The notes below the pieces were generated by a model. It was not told the DNA's origin. It worked only from the letters and a program-made list of their open reading frames with translations, and did not search any database. Made by a program: the position numbers and the translations under genes. This document shows positions 21,803 to 27,492 of a stretch of 64,000 nucleotides of DNA, in pieces; positions within the stretch are counted from its first letter, which is position 1; every line of letters starts with the position of its first letter. Where the stretch lies: the NCBI GenBank assembly GCA_944989445.1, contig CALYLW010000322.1, forward strand, positions 527,723 to 591,722. Direction: 5' to 3'. This DNA comes from Ampullaceana balthica (lineage: Eukaryota; Mollusca; Gastropoda; Lymnaeidae).

Positions 21803-23648
21803 TATTATAATTATTATGTTTATATTATAATCATATTAATTTTCTACATTGCTATAAAATTAAAAATTCCAAAATAGAAATTGTGTTTTTAACCGTAAAT
21901 AAAAGTATGTTTGTTTTCATTCACAGTTCAAAGTTCATTACATGGCCAATTTTCTCAGTTCCTGTCTTACGGATTGCCTTGTGTTTTCTTCCTTCTTATG
22001 GTTATTGCTTTGGTGGCTATTTATAGCCTTTTTAAAAAGAAAAAGTAAGTTCTTTTCTTAGCTTTATAAATGTGTAAATAATATATTAAACTTGATAATT
22101 GCTTTTTCATCCACACTTTAGGCATTTTTACAATAACTGAATCCAGAAAATTGTGTTTTTTAAATGAAAATACTTAGCTTAAAAAACTCGACCACAAAAA
22201 TATTTAAATGTAAAGAAAAAAATTATGTCACACTTGAAAACATTTACTTAATTCATTAATTGGTTTTAGTTTTAAGAAAATACAATGTTGATTTAAAATT
22301 ATTTGTTTTTAGATGATGTTTTAGATTTTAAATCATTTTTTAAAAATAATAAATTGTAACATTTGTCATGTTTGTTCTTTAACTCATAGCTATCGCTCCT
22401 TATGTGAAAATATTTCAAAAATGTTTTTATTTTTATTCTTTATCTCGTAGCTTTTCTGTAAAGAATGCCAGCAATTCAGGTATATAAAAATATCAGATTT
22501 CTTACATATTTTAATTAAGATAATCCTCTATTTTAACATACATAAATTGTGCCATATTACTATACAAATAAATTATTCTTTTTCTCTTTAATTCATATTC
22601 TACGTGTGGAATAGTATCAGCAGCCCTGAGCATAAGTCTTTTAACAGGTCTTCCCGGGAATCTCTCCCACCAGCTATGACCCCCGCCCCCAAATGGAACT
22701 AATAACTGGGGGACCCTACAACCCTTGAACGGTCCCCATCTTAACATGCCTTTCAGGATGTCATTTAATCTCTCACCCATCCCATAACTGTGGGTGTTAT
22801 ATCAAGTCGTGAATAGATTTTATATTTAAAAGTTCACACACATGTTTGTACATGTCAGAGGAAAACTGGGGTCCATTATCTGACAGGATCACCTCAGGGA
22901 ATCCCATTCTAGAGGATATTGTTAATAGAGCCTCATAAACTATTTGTGCTGCTATATTCGTTAATGCAATAGCTTCAGGCCAACGAGTAACTAAATCTAC
23001 CTACGTGAGAATATATCTATTCATATTGTCACTTAATTGTAATAGCCCCACGATTTCAATGGCAACATTCTGAAAGGGTGTTCCAATACCTTCCGTTTGA
23101 CCTAATTCTATGGGGTTTATGCTCCCTGTTTGACGTACTTTCAGGGCAAGGCTTAAGGTATTTTTTAAATATCTATGCTCATATGTGGCAAGAAATACTC
23201 CAACAAAAATCTGTATTTGTTCTTATGACTGACATGTGTCCAGCCAATGCTGTTGTATGAGACATTTCTAAGACAAACTGTCGGTATGGTTTTGGAACCA
23301 CCATTTTTTTCAACACTTTTATGTGTTTTAGAACTAAATACTATGAATAGAATATTATTTCATGTCTTAAATGTGATTATCCTTTGTTTTGTGCTTTCCT
23401 CACTATGACTTTCAACTTTCTAAAATGGCATGACGTTCTAAAATGTCGTGTTGTTCTAAAATGTCGAGTTGTTCTAAAATGTCAAGTTGTTCTAAAATGT
23501 CGAGTTGTTCTAAAATGGCATGTTGTTCTAAAATGTCGTGATATTCTAAAATGTCTTGTTGTGTATTTTAGGTGACGTGGGTCAAGTCATGAGTGATGGA
23601 TTCAAGTACACGACAATTAGAGAACATTTGGAAAGCATTGCGCCGTGA
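2721..23648 (+). CDS. Ig-superfamily type I transmembrane protein (gene span, incomplete 5' end)
   Basis: Predicted exons are 2721-2818 and 12064-12157 (tentative), 13803-14090, 16320-16619, 16907-17245, 19312-19641, 21927-22044, 22451-22479 and 23572-23648. Phases join consistently: Ig exons 1-1, membrane exon 1-2, small exon 2-1. Each Ig-type exon is about 100 codons, flanked by phase-1 introns, with Cys pairs and an Asp/Glu-x-Gly/Val-x-Tyr-x-Cys style end (EDAGRYSC, NDSDVYTC). A single membrane helix is followed by KKK and a cytoplasmic tail of about 35 residues. The layout is a cell-surface receptor or adhesion molecule with ectodomain outside. Domain sequences are too divergent to name a family; molluscan IgSF families such as FREPs were considered, but no fibrinogen domain is present. 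The signal peptide exon is not in view. Introns are loaded with minisatellites and transposons. Confidence 0.75.
2819..3475. other. AT-rich sequence left of the hAT insertion
   Basis: No gene is seen. From about 3070 the base composition becomes less AT-rich, and the sequence continues on the other side of the hAT element at 10754, so this was one contiguous stretch before the insertion. It may be an older unidentified repeat. Confidence 0.45.
4070..4155. mobile_element. possible one-ended pogo-like fragment
   Basis: The sequence CAGGTAGTCCTCCGGTTACG followed by CCCGACTTACG resembles termini of pogo/Tigger-type elements. No matching right end or TA duplication pair was found, so this is tentative. 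Confidence 0.3.
4238..6060 (-). pseudogene. hAT transposase remnant (ZMYM1-like), decayed
   Basis: Reading the minus strand, several blocks typical of hAT transposases of the ZMYM1-like group appear in order. Near 5900 is VPCTVHSFNLAGKRAAG, followed by LQNLYTRLVASTHR (about 5787-5830), then TRWSA (about 5720), and near 4650 SELVQFSELLKKLLSS. At 4245-4490 is the C-terminal dimerisation block with ERSFSKLKRIYNEL and LSFIDLIENFA. Stops and frame changes separate the blocks, and a GC-rich insert interrupts them at about 4690-5125, so it cannot make a working enzyme. It lies within the 3484-10745 element in opposite orientation to the host gene. Family assignment rests on motif order recognised by eye. 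Confidence 0.75.
4690..5125. mobile_element. GC-rich insertion in the hAT transposase remnant
   Basis: About 430 bp with markedly higher GC than its surroundings, starting near GAAGCCCCGAGCCTAGTGC and ending near CTCGATGGCGTTGCTAG. It splits minus-strand transposase homology. It may be a LINE or SINE fragment, but no tail, RNA polymerase III box or coding domain was recognised. Confidence 0.4.
6097..6415 (+). repeat. 5' LTR
   Basis: Starts TGTCACATCTGATTAAC and contains an (AT)n run near 6287-6308. It matches 9914-10237 except for about six base changes. TGT..ACA termini are as expected for LTRs. Confidence 0.9.
6416..6433 (+). other. primer-binding-site-like sequence
   Basis: TGGTGCAGAAGTAAAAG begins immediately after the LTR, and TGG is the complement of a tRNA CCA end. 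The matching tRNA cannot be identified from the sequence alone. Confidence 0.5.
7260..9157 (+). pseudogene. retrotransposon gag with CCHC knuckle and KH-like domain, two lesions
   Basis: The frame opens at ATG 7260 (MDYYERFTAIAKEMG). A charged coiled-coil of AEEK-type repeats follows to about 7560, then a capsid-like region (YLDYFESIMFMKGY, LLCHFGKSENDYRREF, and a C-terminal half with SCAN-like spacing), then a zinc knuckle CWYCNKPGHMAKQC (8306-8347, C-X2-C-X4-H-X4-C). Next come imperfect arginine/tyrosine-rich repeats with NSRHRDYDQDRQSW (about 8470-8770), and a C-terminal KH-like domain (about 8924-9125) before the stop at 9155-9157. Two lesions are visible: a 1-base loss in the A-rich coiled-coil (about 7407-7415) shifts the frame, and a nonsense TAA lies at 8630-8632 where neighbouring repeats have CAA. 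Gag packages element RNA, and the basic repeats plus KH-like fold would suit RNA binding. Confidence 0.8.
8924..9125 (+). other. KH-like domain at the gag C-terminus
   Basis: The segment runs ICVKSSELGRTIG, then IKNFTDRDNIFQIIVSD, then IELSGSKNDISKAKQFIQ. That order (hydrophobic strand, L-G-R-x-I-G, I-K helix, strand, I-x-L-x-G-S, A-x-x-x-I helix) is the pattern of a type I KH domain. The GXXG loop is not conserved: IGCVL stands where IGxxG is usual, so nucleic-acid binding may be weakened. Assigned by eye. Confidence 0.6.
9249..9356 (+). pseudogene. pol remnant: C-terminal end of RNase H
   Basis: The frame reads AMLLADYKFDIKPVKGKDNV then VADILSRM, ending at TGA 9354-9356. This matches the conserved end of Ty3/gypsy RNase H, where a WALLL-like block is followed by KGKDN.VADALSR. 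The codon expected to be Trp is TAG. It sits only about 90 bp after gag, so everything from protease to most of RNase H has been deleted. Confidence 0.75.
9890..9913 (+). other. polypurine tract before the 3' LTR
   Basis: Purine-rich GAAGGATGGGGGTGAA lies directly upstream of the 3' LTR start at 9914, the expected site for plus-strand priming. Confidence 0.6.
9914..10237 (+). repeat. 3' LTR
   Basis: Direct repeat of 6097-6415, with a longer AT run at about 10104-10132. It is followed by TGGGC, the right copy of the short target duplication. Confidence 0.9.
10754..11367. other. non-coding sequence right of the hAT insertion
   Basis: Continues the pre-insertion sequence from 3475. It contains GGGCCCC-type patches (about 10990, 11095) but no terminal repeats or coding domain that I recognise. 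Confidence 0.45.
11368..11845. repeat. (CAGT)n microsatellite, about 480 bp
   Basis: About 119 tetranucleotide copies, interrupted only twice by an extra C (near 11629 and 11653). A four-base period reads as the repeating peptide SQSV in all three + frames, so the open frames here carry no coding information. Confidence 0.98.
12064..12157 (+). CDS. candidate helical exon of the first Ig gene
   Basis: Acceptor TTTACAATTTACAG is followed by an open frame starting EMCKYNDAVLAAFKSLSQ and ending near ELRDRQS. Two donors compete: GTCAGT at 12158 and GTAAGC at 12164. With the Ig exon at 13803 the second creates an in-frame TAA across the junction, whereas the first gives GAA (Glu). Hence 12157 is chosen as the end. 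The peptide looks like an amphipathic helix with one Cys. No family is recognised. Linkage to the Ig exons rests on strand, spacing and phase. Confidence 0.5.
12164..13802. other. intron, AT-rich with degenerate repeats
   Basis: Contains T/TG-rich runs (about 12655-12715). From about 13490 to 13740 there is a degenerate unit of roughly 33 bp with ATCTACTTTAATATG..ATATCATCAA. No coding exon was accepted. Confidence 0.5.
13803..14090 (+). CDS. Ig-domain exon 1 (first Ig gene)
   Basis: A 288-bp exon (2 + 95 codons + 1, phase 1-1) between acceptor CCAACTTGCAG and donor GTAAGT. It opens ALTVTVNHEPKERN. The first conserved Cys is in MTIECLAK, and the second in the classic CEDAGRYSCNV (D-x-G-x-Y-x-C). 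It ends ILIDMD with a T left for the next codon. Several NxS/T sites are present. This is a complete Ig-type fold in one exon. The exon end has been tandemly copied into the following intron. Confidence 0.85.
14091..14350. repeat. tandem copies of the splice donor, about 6
   Basis: Units of about 45 bp each carry ATAGATATGGATTGTAAGTT, which is the last exonic bases of the Ig exon plus its GTAAG donor, followed by an AATATTTCATTTTCAT spacer. Several copies keep an intact GTAAGT. Confidence 0.88.
14358..14442. repeat. (AT)n microsatellite
   Basis: Pure AT/TA dinucleotide run abutting the transposon at 14443. The run resumes at 15647. Confidence 0.97.
14443..15646. mobile_element. hAT-like element in an AT microsatellite
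   Basis: Terminal inverted repeats CAGGCCTGCCAACC (left) and GGTTGGCAGGCCTG (right) match perfectly over 14 bp. Both flanks are ATATATAT, consistent with an 8-bp target duplication but uninformative in a dinucleotide run. The interior (1.2 kb) has only broken frames, for example KKRRHWEIRFRN near 14880, perhaps decayed transposase. Confidence 0.78.
15647..16319. other. intron with acceptor-proximal degenerate array
   Basis: After a short AT run the sequence is AT-rich. From about 16165 to 16319 a degenerate unit of about 27 bp with GTAACATTTCTGTATTGTTC repeats up to the acceptor. The exon start itself (GTCAAGCGACTGTAACATTG) resembles one more unit. Confidence 0.55.
16320..16619 (+). CDS. Ig-domain exon 2 (first Ig gene)
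   Basis: Acceptor TTGTTCTAG, phase 1 entry, frame QATVTLSIYQMVATPS onward. The first Cys is in SDLYFNCTVNYA and the second in CNDSDVYTCRY (D-x-V-x-Y-x-C). Phase 1 exit into the exon at 16907 is required, and the only matching GT is at 16620 (T|GTGTGT). A more consensus GTAAAG at 16610 would exit in phase 0 and break the next exon. The 3' boundary is therefore uncertain by about 10 bp. The frame stays open until TAG at 16643. Confidence 0.78.
16907..17245 (+). CDS. Ig-like exon 3 (first Ig gene)
   Basis: A 339-bp exon, phase 1-1, between acceptor TTCTGTTTCATAG and donor GTGAGT. It starts PTHILSFDVKEKKNF and has an acidic patch YDDYDVWPNADGDE. Cysteines are in FELRCNAE, YMTCMEKG and VVCQITDH. 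No D-x-G-x-Y-x-C is present, so this is a divergent Ig-like domain placed by length, phase and Cys spacing. It ends SRYIWVRR. Confidence 0.78.
17488..17863 (-). mobile_element. tRNA-derived SINE with 14-bp target duplication
   Basis: The minus strand begins GGATACGGTGGTCGAAG, carries a B-box-like GGGTTCGAATCC, then GGTACCTAACACTAG, CGCATTACCCAGCC (as complement) and a long unique body. It ends in an (AAG)n tail, seen on + as CTTCTTCTTC at 17488. CAACATTCGAGTTT occurs at 17474-17487 and 17864-17877, a perfect 14-bp target duplication. Related copies lie at 21540, 39118 and 63378. Confidence 0.88.
17884..18662. repeat. 35-bp minisatellite, about 22 copies
   Basis: Unit of 35 bp with AAAATATACTTGGCATCTCC and GGACCATTGCG. 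Copies alternate between GCGTTAG, GCGGTAG and GCTTTAG junctions and between GGCATC and GGAATC variants. Confidence 0.97.
18838..19290. repeat. 23-bp pyrimidine-rich minisatellite before an acceptor
   Basis: About 20 copies of a 23-bp unit with CACTTCTCACCCACAACTTG. It ends about 20 bp before the acceptor of the exon at 19312, so it extends the pyrimidine-rich region of that intron's 3' end. Confidence 0.96.
19312..19641 (+). CDS. Ig-like exon 4 (first Ig gene)
   Basis: A 330-bp exon, phase 1-1, between acceptor TATTTCAACAG and donor GTTAGT. It starts EPSLCHQENHFKMLF, with ATFCFMMDRT and FHDGRLLETNS following. The C-terminal strand region VEDFGQYFIHLTF has the D-x-G-x-Y spacing, but the final Cys is replaced by His. 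It ends LITVQYS just before the transmembrane exon, so it is the membrane-proximal Ig-like domain. Loss of the canonical Cys suggests a non-standard disulfide. Confidence 0.8.
19642..20158. other. intron, AT-rich, nothing recognised
   Basis: No repeat unit, transposon end or open exon was found. Confidence 0.5.
20159..20215 (-). mobile_element. SINE 3'-end fragment
   Basis: CTTTATACAGAAGATTAATAC and CAGACCATG match the tail-proximal part of the SINE family at 63378 and 39118, in reverse orientation. Only the 3' end is present. Confidence 0.6.
20255..20363. repeat. inverted repeat, about 110 bp
   Basis: GGCGGATTTATTTT at 20255 and its exact complement AAAATAAATCCGCC at 20350-20363 could pair as a stem. 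This may be a small MITE or remnant. No clear target duplication. Confidence 0.6.
20371..20924. other. intron, no gene recognised
   Basis: AT-rich with a patch GAGGGGTGACGAACACACC near 20503 and short GTTTGTTGT runs. Nothing further was identified. Confidence 0.45.
20925..21312. repeat. 26-bp GC-rich minisatellite, about 15 copies
   Basis: Unit with GGCGTGAAGGGCGCGACTAA and CTCAG, unusually GC-rich for the window. Variants include GGTGAAGAGC and GGCTTGACT. Confidence 0.95.
21540..21716 (-). mobile_element. SINE fragment
   Basis: The minus strand carries a B-box-like GGTTCGAATC near 21690-21700, then TTTGTTCCCTGGGCC and GGTACCTAACACTA, as in the copy at 63378. The tail region is missing. Confidence 0.75.
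21741..21805. repeat. (ATT)n microsatellite
   Basis: Runs of ATTATT with a few interruptions. Confidence 0.95.
21927..22044 (+). CDS. transmembrane exon (first Ig gene)
   Basis: A 118-bp exon between acceptor TTTCATTCACAG and donor GTAAGT, entering phase 1 and leaving phase 2. It encodes VQSSLHGQFSQFLSYG, then one hydrophobic helix LPCVFFLLMVIALVAIYSLF, then KKK. The positive stop-transfer signal sets type I topology with the Ig domains outside. It joins the Ig exon end (TAT TCA G + TT) as Val. Confidence 0.9.
22045..22450. other. intron, AT-rich, nothing recognised
   Basis: Short A and T runs only. A near-duplicate of the next exon's upstream region (CTTTAACTCATAG near 22380) is present but is not followed by an open frame. 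Confidence 0.5.
22451..22479 (+). CDS. 29-bp cytoplasmic exon (first Ig gene)
   Basis: Acceptor TTTATCTCGTAG and donor GTATAT enclose 29 bp, phase 2 in and phase 1 out. They encode the C of an AAC codon, then FSVKNASNS. The frame joins KKK to the final exon without a stop. It is accepted because both phases fit. Confidence 0.65.
22511..23280 (-). pseudogene. Ty3/gypsy integrase remnant in an intron
   Basis: The minus strand shows a zinc-binding-like start (about 23270: VLEMSHTTALAGHMSV), then near 23000 VDLVTRWPEAIALT and near 22880 SRMGFPEVILSDNGPQFSSD. These are the first two acidic blocks of the DDE integrase core, followed by MGERLNDILKGMLRW at about 22780 in a shifted frame. In-frame stops and a frame shift show it is dead. 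No LTRs were found nearby, so it is a fragment. Confidence 0.8.
23425..23570. repeat. 18-bp minisatellite before the terminal exon
   Basis: About eight copies of TTCTAAAATGTCGTGTTG. The last merges into the acceptor TTGTGTATTTTAG of the exon at 23572, so the array occupies the branch-point and pyrimidine region. Confidence 0.93.
23572..23648 (+). CDS. terminal exon, cytoplasmic tail with YTTI (first Ig gene)
   Basis: Acceptor GTGTATTTTAG, phase 1. Encodes DVGQVMSDGFKYTTIREH then LESIAP and TGA at 23646-23648. The tyrosine context F-K-Y-T-T-I fits a YXXphi sorting or SH2-docking motif and is close to, but not, an ITIM (position -2 is Phe). Together with the small exon, the cytoplasmic tail is about 35 residues. 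The downstream 81-bp array starts within the stop codon sequence. Confidence 0.82.
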
Positions 23649-24355
23649 GACATTCCTTTGATGTTAAAGTTAGAGCTTGTTGGATCCATCACACATAGCT
23701 TCATGTGTCATACCTTCATACATACGTGAGACATTCCTTTGATGTTAAAGTTAGAGCTTGTTGGATCCATCACACATAGCTTCATGTGTCATACCTTCAT
23801 ACATACGTGAGACATTCCTTGATGTTAGAGCTTGTTGGATCCATCACACATAGCTTCATGTGTCATACCTTCATACATACGTGAGACATTCCTTGATGTT
23901 AGAGCTTGTTGGATCCATCACACATAGCTTCATGTGTCATACCTTCACACATACGTGAGACATTCCTTGATGTTAAAGTTAGAGCTTGCTGGATCCATCA
24001 CACATAGCTTCATGTGTCATATCTTCATAAATACGTGAGACATTCCTTGATGTTAGAGCTTGCTGGATCTATCACAAATAGCTTCATGTTTCATACATTC
24101 CTACATACGTGAGACATTCCTTGGTGTTATAGTTAGAGTTTACTGGATCCATCACACATAGCTTCATGTGCCATATCTTCATACATACGTGAGACATTCC
24201 TTTGATGTTAAAGTTAGAGCTTGCTGGATCTATCACACATAGCTTTATGTGTCATACCTTCATACATACGTGAGACATTCCTTGATGTTATAGTTAGAGC
24301 TTGCTGGATCTATCACACTTAGCGTTATGTGTCATACCTTCACACATACGTGAGA
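23646..24355. repeat. 81-bp tandem repeat starting at the stop codon
   Basis: About nine units of 74-81 bp, each beginning CGTGAGACATTCCTTGATG and containing GGATCCATCACACATAGC and CATACCTTCATACATA. The first unit starts in the final codons (CCG TGA GAC), so the array copies the coding end and the 3' UTR. Confidence 0.93.
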
Positions 24356-25575
24356 GCTATATATTATTACATATTTCATACCTTGTCTCATCTACTATAT
24401 ATTACTACATATTTCATACCTTGTTTCATCTACTATATATTACTACATATTTCATATCTTGTCTCATCTACTATATATTACTACATATTTCATACCTTGT
24501 CTCATCTACAATATATTACTACATATTTCATACCTTGTCTCATCTACTATATATAACTACATATTTCATACCTTGTCTCATCTACTATATATTACTACAT
24601 ATTTCATACCTTGTCTCATCTACTATATATTACTACATATTTCATACCTTGTCTCATCTACTATATATTACTGTATATTTCATACCTTGTCTCATCTACT
24701 ATATATTACTACATATTTCATACCTTGTCTCATCTACTATATATTACTACATATTTCATACCTTGTCTCATCTAGTATATATTATTACATATTTCATACC
24801 TTGTCTCATCTACTATATATTATTACATATTTCATACCTTGTCTCATCTACTATATATTATTACATATTTCATACCTTGTCTCATCTACTATATATTATT
24901 ACATATTTCATACCTTGTCTCATCTACTATATATTATTACATATTTCATACCTTTGTGTCATCTACTATATATTATTATCTATTTAATACCTTGTCTCAT
25001 CTACTATATATTACTACATATTTCATACCTTGCCTCATCTACTATATATTATTACATATTTCATACCTCGTCGTATCTACTATATATTATTACATATTTC
25101 ATACCTTGTCTCATCTACTATATATTATTACATATTTCGTACCTTTGTCTCATCTACTATATATTATTATCTATTTCATACCTTGTCTCATCTACTATAT
25201 ATTACTACATATTTCATACCTTGTCTCATCTACTATATATTATTACATATTTCATACCTCGTCGTATCTACTATATATTACTACATATTTCATACCTTGT
25301 CTCATCTACTATATATTACTACATATTTCATACATTGTCTCATCTACTATATATTACTACATGTTTCATACCTTGTCTCATCTACTATATATTACTACAT
25401 ATTTCATACCTTGTCTCATCTACTATATATTACTACATATTTCATACCTTGTCTCATCTACTATATATTACTACATATTTCATACCTTGTCTCATCTACT
25501 ATATATTACTACATATTTCATACCTTGTCTCATCTACTATATATTATTACTACATATTTCATAACTTGTCGCATC
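24355..25575. repeat. 38-bp AT-rich minisatellite, about 32 copies
   Basis: Unit with CTACTATATATTACTACATA and TTTCATACCTTGTCTCAT. TTTCATACCTTG resembles the end of the preceding 81-bp unit, suggesting one array arose from the other. Open frames (SYLVSSTIYYYIFHTL) only reflect the lack of stops in the unit. Confidence 0.97.
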
Positions 25576-26444
25576 TGCAAAATATTTTAACATTTTCTAA
25601 TATTCGTTAATTCTTATATATTTTACTACATATTTTATACTTTGTTAAATTGTTCGAATATTTTTACATCTCTCTTAATGTGTTTTAAAAGAGAACAAAT
25701 TTAGCATCTATATTTGACTTCTTTTAACCTGTTCAAAATTAGATTATTTGCCATTTATATTACTTATATTAGATTGTATGCCATAGATATACTTATAAAT
25801 ATAATAGATAGTGTATATGCCATAAATATATAACATATAATTAGATAGTATGCCTTTGATATAACATAAAGTTATAGCGTATACCATAGATATAACGTAT
25901 AATTTTGTTGTATTTCAAATATAGTACATATTATTATTGTGAATGCCATAGATACAACATATATTGTGATTGTATACCACAGATATAGCATATAATATAT
26001 TTCATACCTTGTTCATTTTCCTTCTTCTGTTTACTCCACGCATTTCGTCCTGATGACAAAATCATTCATGGAAAAAAACGTATGGAATCCCAAATTCTAT
26101 TTTGAGAAACATATCTCAAAAACTATTTCTTGAAGCTCAAACATCTCAAATGATTTCTTACGTTTCCTGTGATAATTATCAGGTAGTGACAAAGTGGATT
26201 GGTACGTTGTTTTCATGTCAATTATCCAAATAACGTTTATTTTAAAGATTTAAAAATAAGAAAACGTATCTCATTGCAGACATTTATATTATTCTAATTG
26301 TATTGATTTATTTTTTAACACTTGCATGCCTCTAGTTGTAACATATCTAACACATGTATTTTTTCTTTTTGCACATAAACAAATACTTTGTAGAACTAAA
26401 CTAGAAATTTGTTTTCTTTTTCTTCTCTTATTTATTACTGTAAT
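25576..26444. other. AT-rich intergenic DNA with degenerate repeats
   Basis: From about 25745 to 25995 there are loose copies of a motif with GCCATAGATATAACATATAA. No gene was found. The polyadenylation site of the first Ig gene could not be placed. Confidence 0.5.
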
Positions 26445-27312
26445 CATGTCACTGACTAATAAGTAACTAGTAACAATAGCCAGATGTCATGCCACTGACC
26501 AATAAGTAACTAGTAACAATAGCCAGATGTCATGCCACTGACCAATAAGTAACAATAGCCAGATATCATACCACTGACCAATAAGTAACTAGTAACAATA
26601 GCCAGATATCATGTCACTGACCAATAAGTAACTAGTAACAATAGCCAGATGTCATGCCACTGACCAATAAGTAACAATAGCCAGATATCATACCACTGAC
26701 CAATAAGTAACTAGTAACAATAGCCAGATATCATGTCACTGACCAATAAGTAACTAGTAACAATAGCCAGATGTCATGTCACTGACCAATAAGTAACATA
26801 GCCAGATGTCATGCCACTGACCAATAAGTAACTAGTAACAATAGCCAGATGTCATGCCACTGACCAATAAGTAACAATAGCCAGATATCATACCACTGAC
26901 CAATAAGTAACTAGTAATAATAGCCAGATGTGATGCCACTGACCAATAAGTAACTAGAAACAATAGCAAGATGTCATGCCACTGACCAATAAATAACAAG
27001 TAACAATAGCCAGATATCATGCCACTGACCAATAAGTAACTAGTAACAATAGCCAGATGTCATGCCACTGACCAATAAGTAACAATAGCCGGATGTCATG
27101 CCACTGACCAATAAGTAACTAGTTACAATAACCGGATGTCATGCCACTGACCAATAAGTAACAATAGCAGGATGTCATGCCACTGACCAATAAGTAACAA
27201 TAGCCAGATGTCATGCCACTCACCAATAAGTAACTAGTAACAATAGCCGGATGTCATGCCACTCACCAATAAGTCACTAGTAACAATAGCCAGATGTCAT
27301 GCCACTGACCAC
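26445..27312. repeat. 34/43-bp minisatellite, about 21 copies
   Basis: Units share GCCAGATGTCATGCCACTGA and CCAATAAGTAAC. The longer form adds a CTAGTAACA segment. The short/long order is itself partly repeated (26520-26760). Confidence 0.95.
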
Positions 27313-27492
27313 CTTAAATAGCTGGAGAGATATACAAAAAAAACGTCCTTTCATACCCTTTGCCCTGTGTCAAGTTGTTGCAAACAAATCTGTGTGGTGT
27401 GTAGTGCAAACTTTCTTTAACTATTGAGTAATCTAAGTCTATTCTAATTTGGAAATACAATTCAACAACAATTAAAACAAAACTCAGCTACA

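Noticed and set aside
24301..25610. Hydrophobic repeat frames as multi-pass membrane proteins
   Set aside because: They come from the AT-rich 38-bp array; overlapping frames are equally open.
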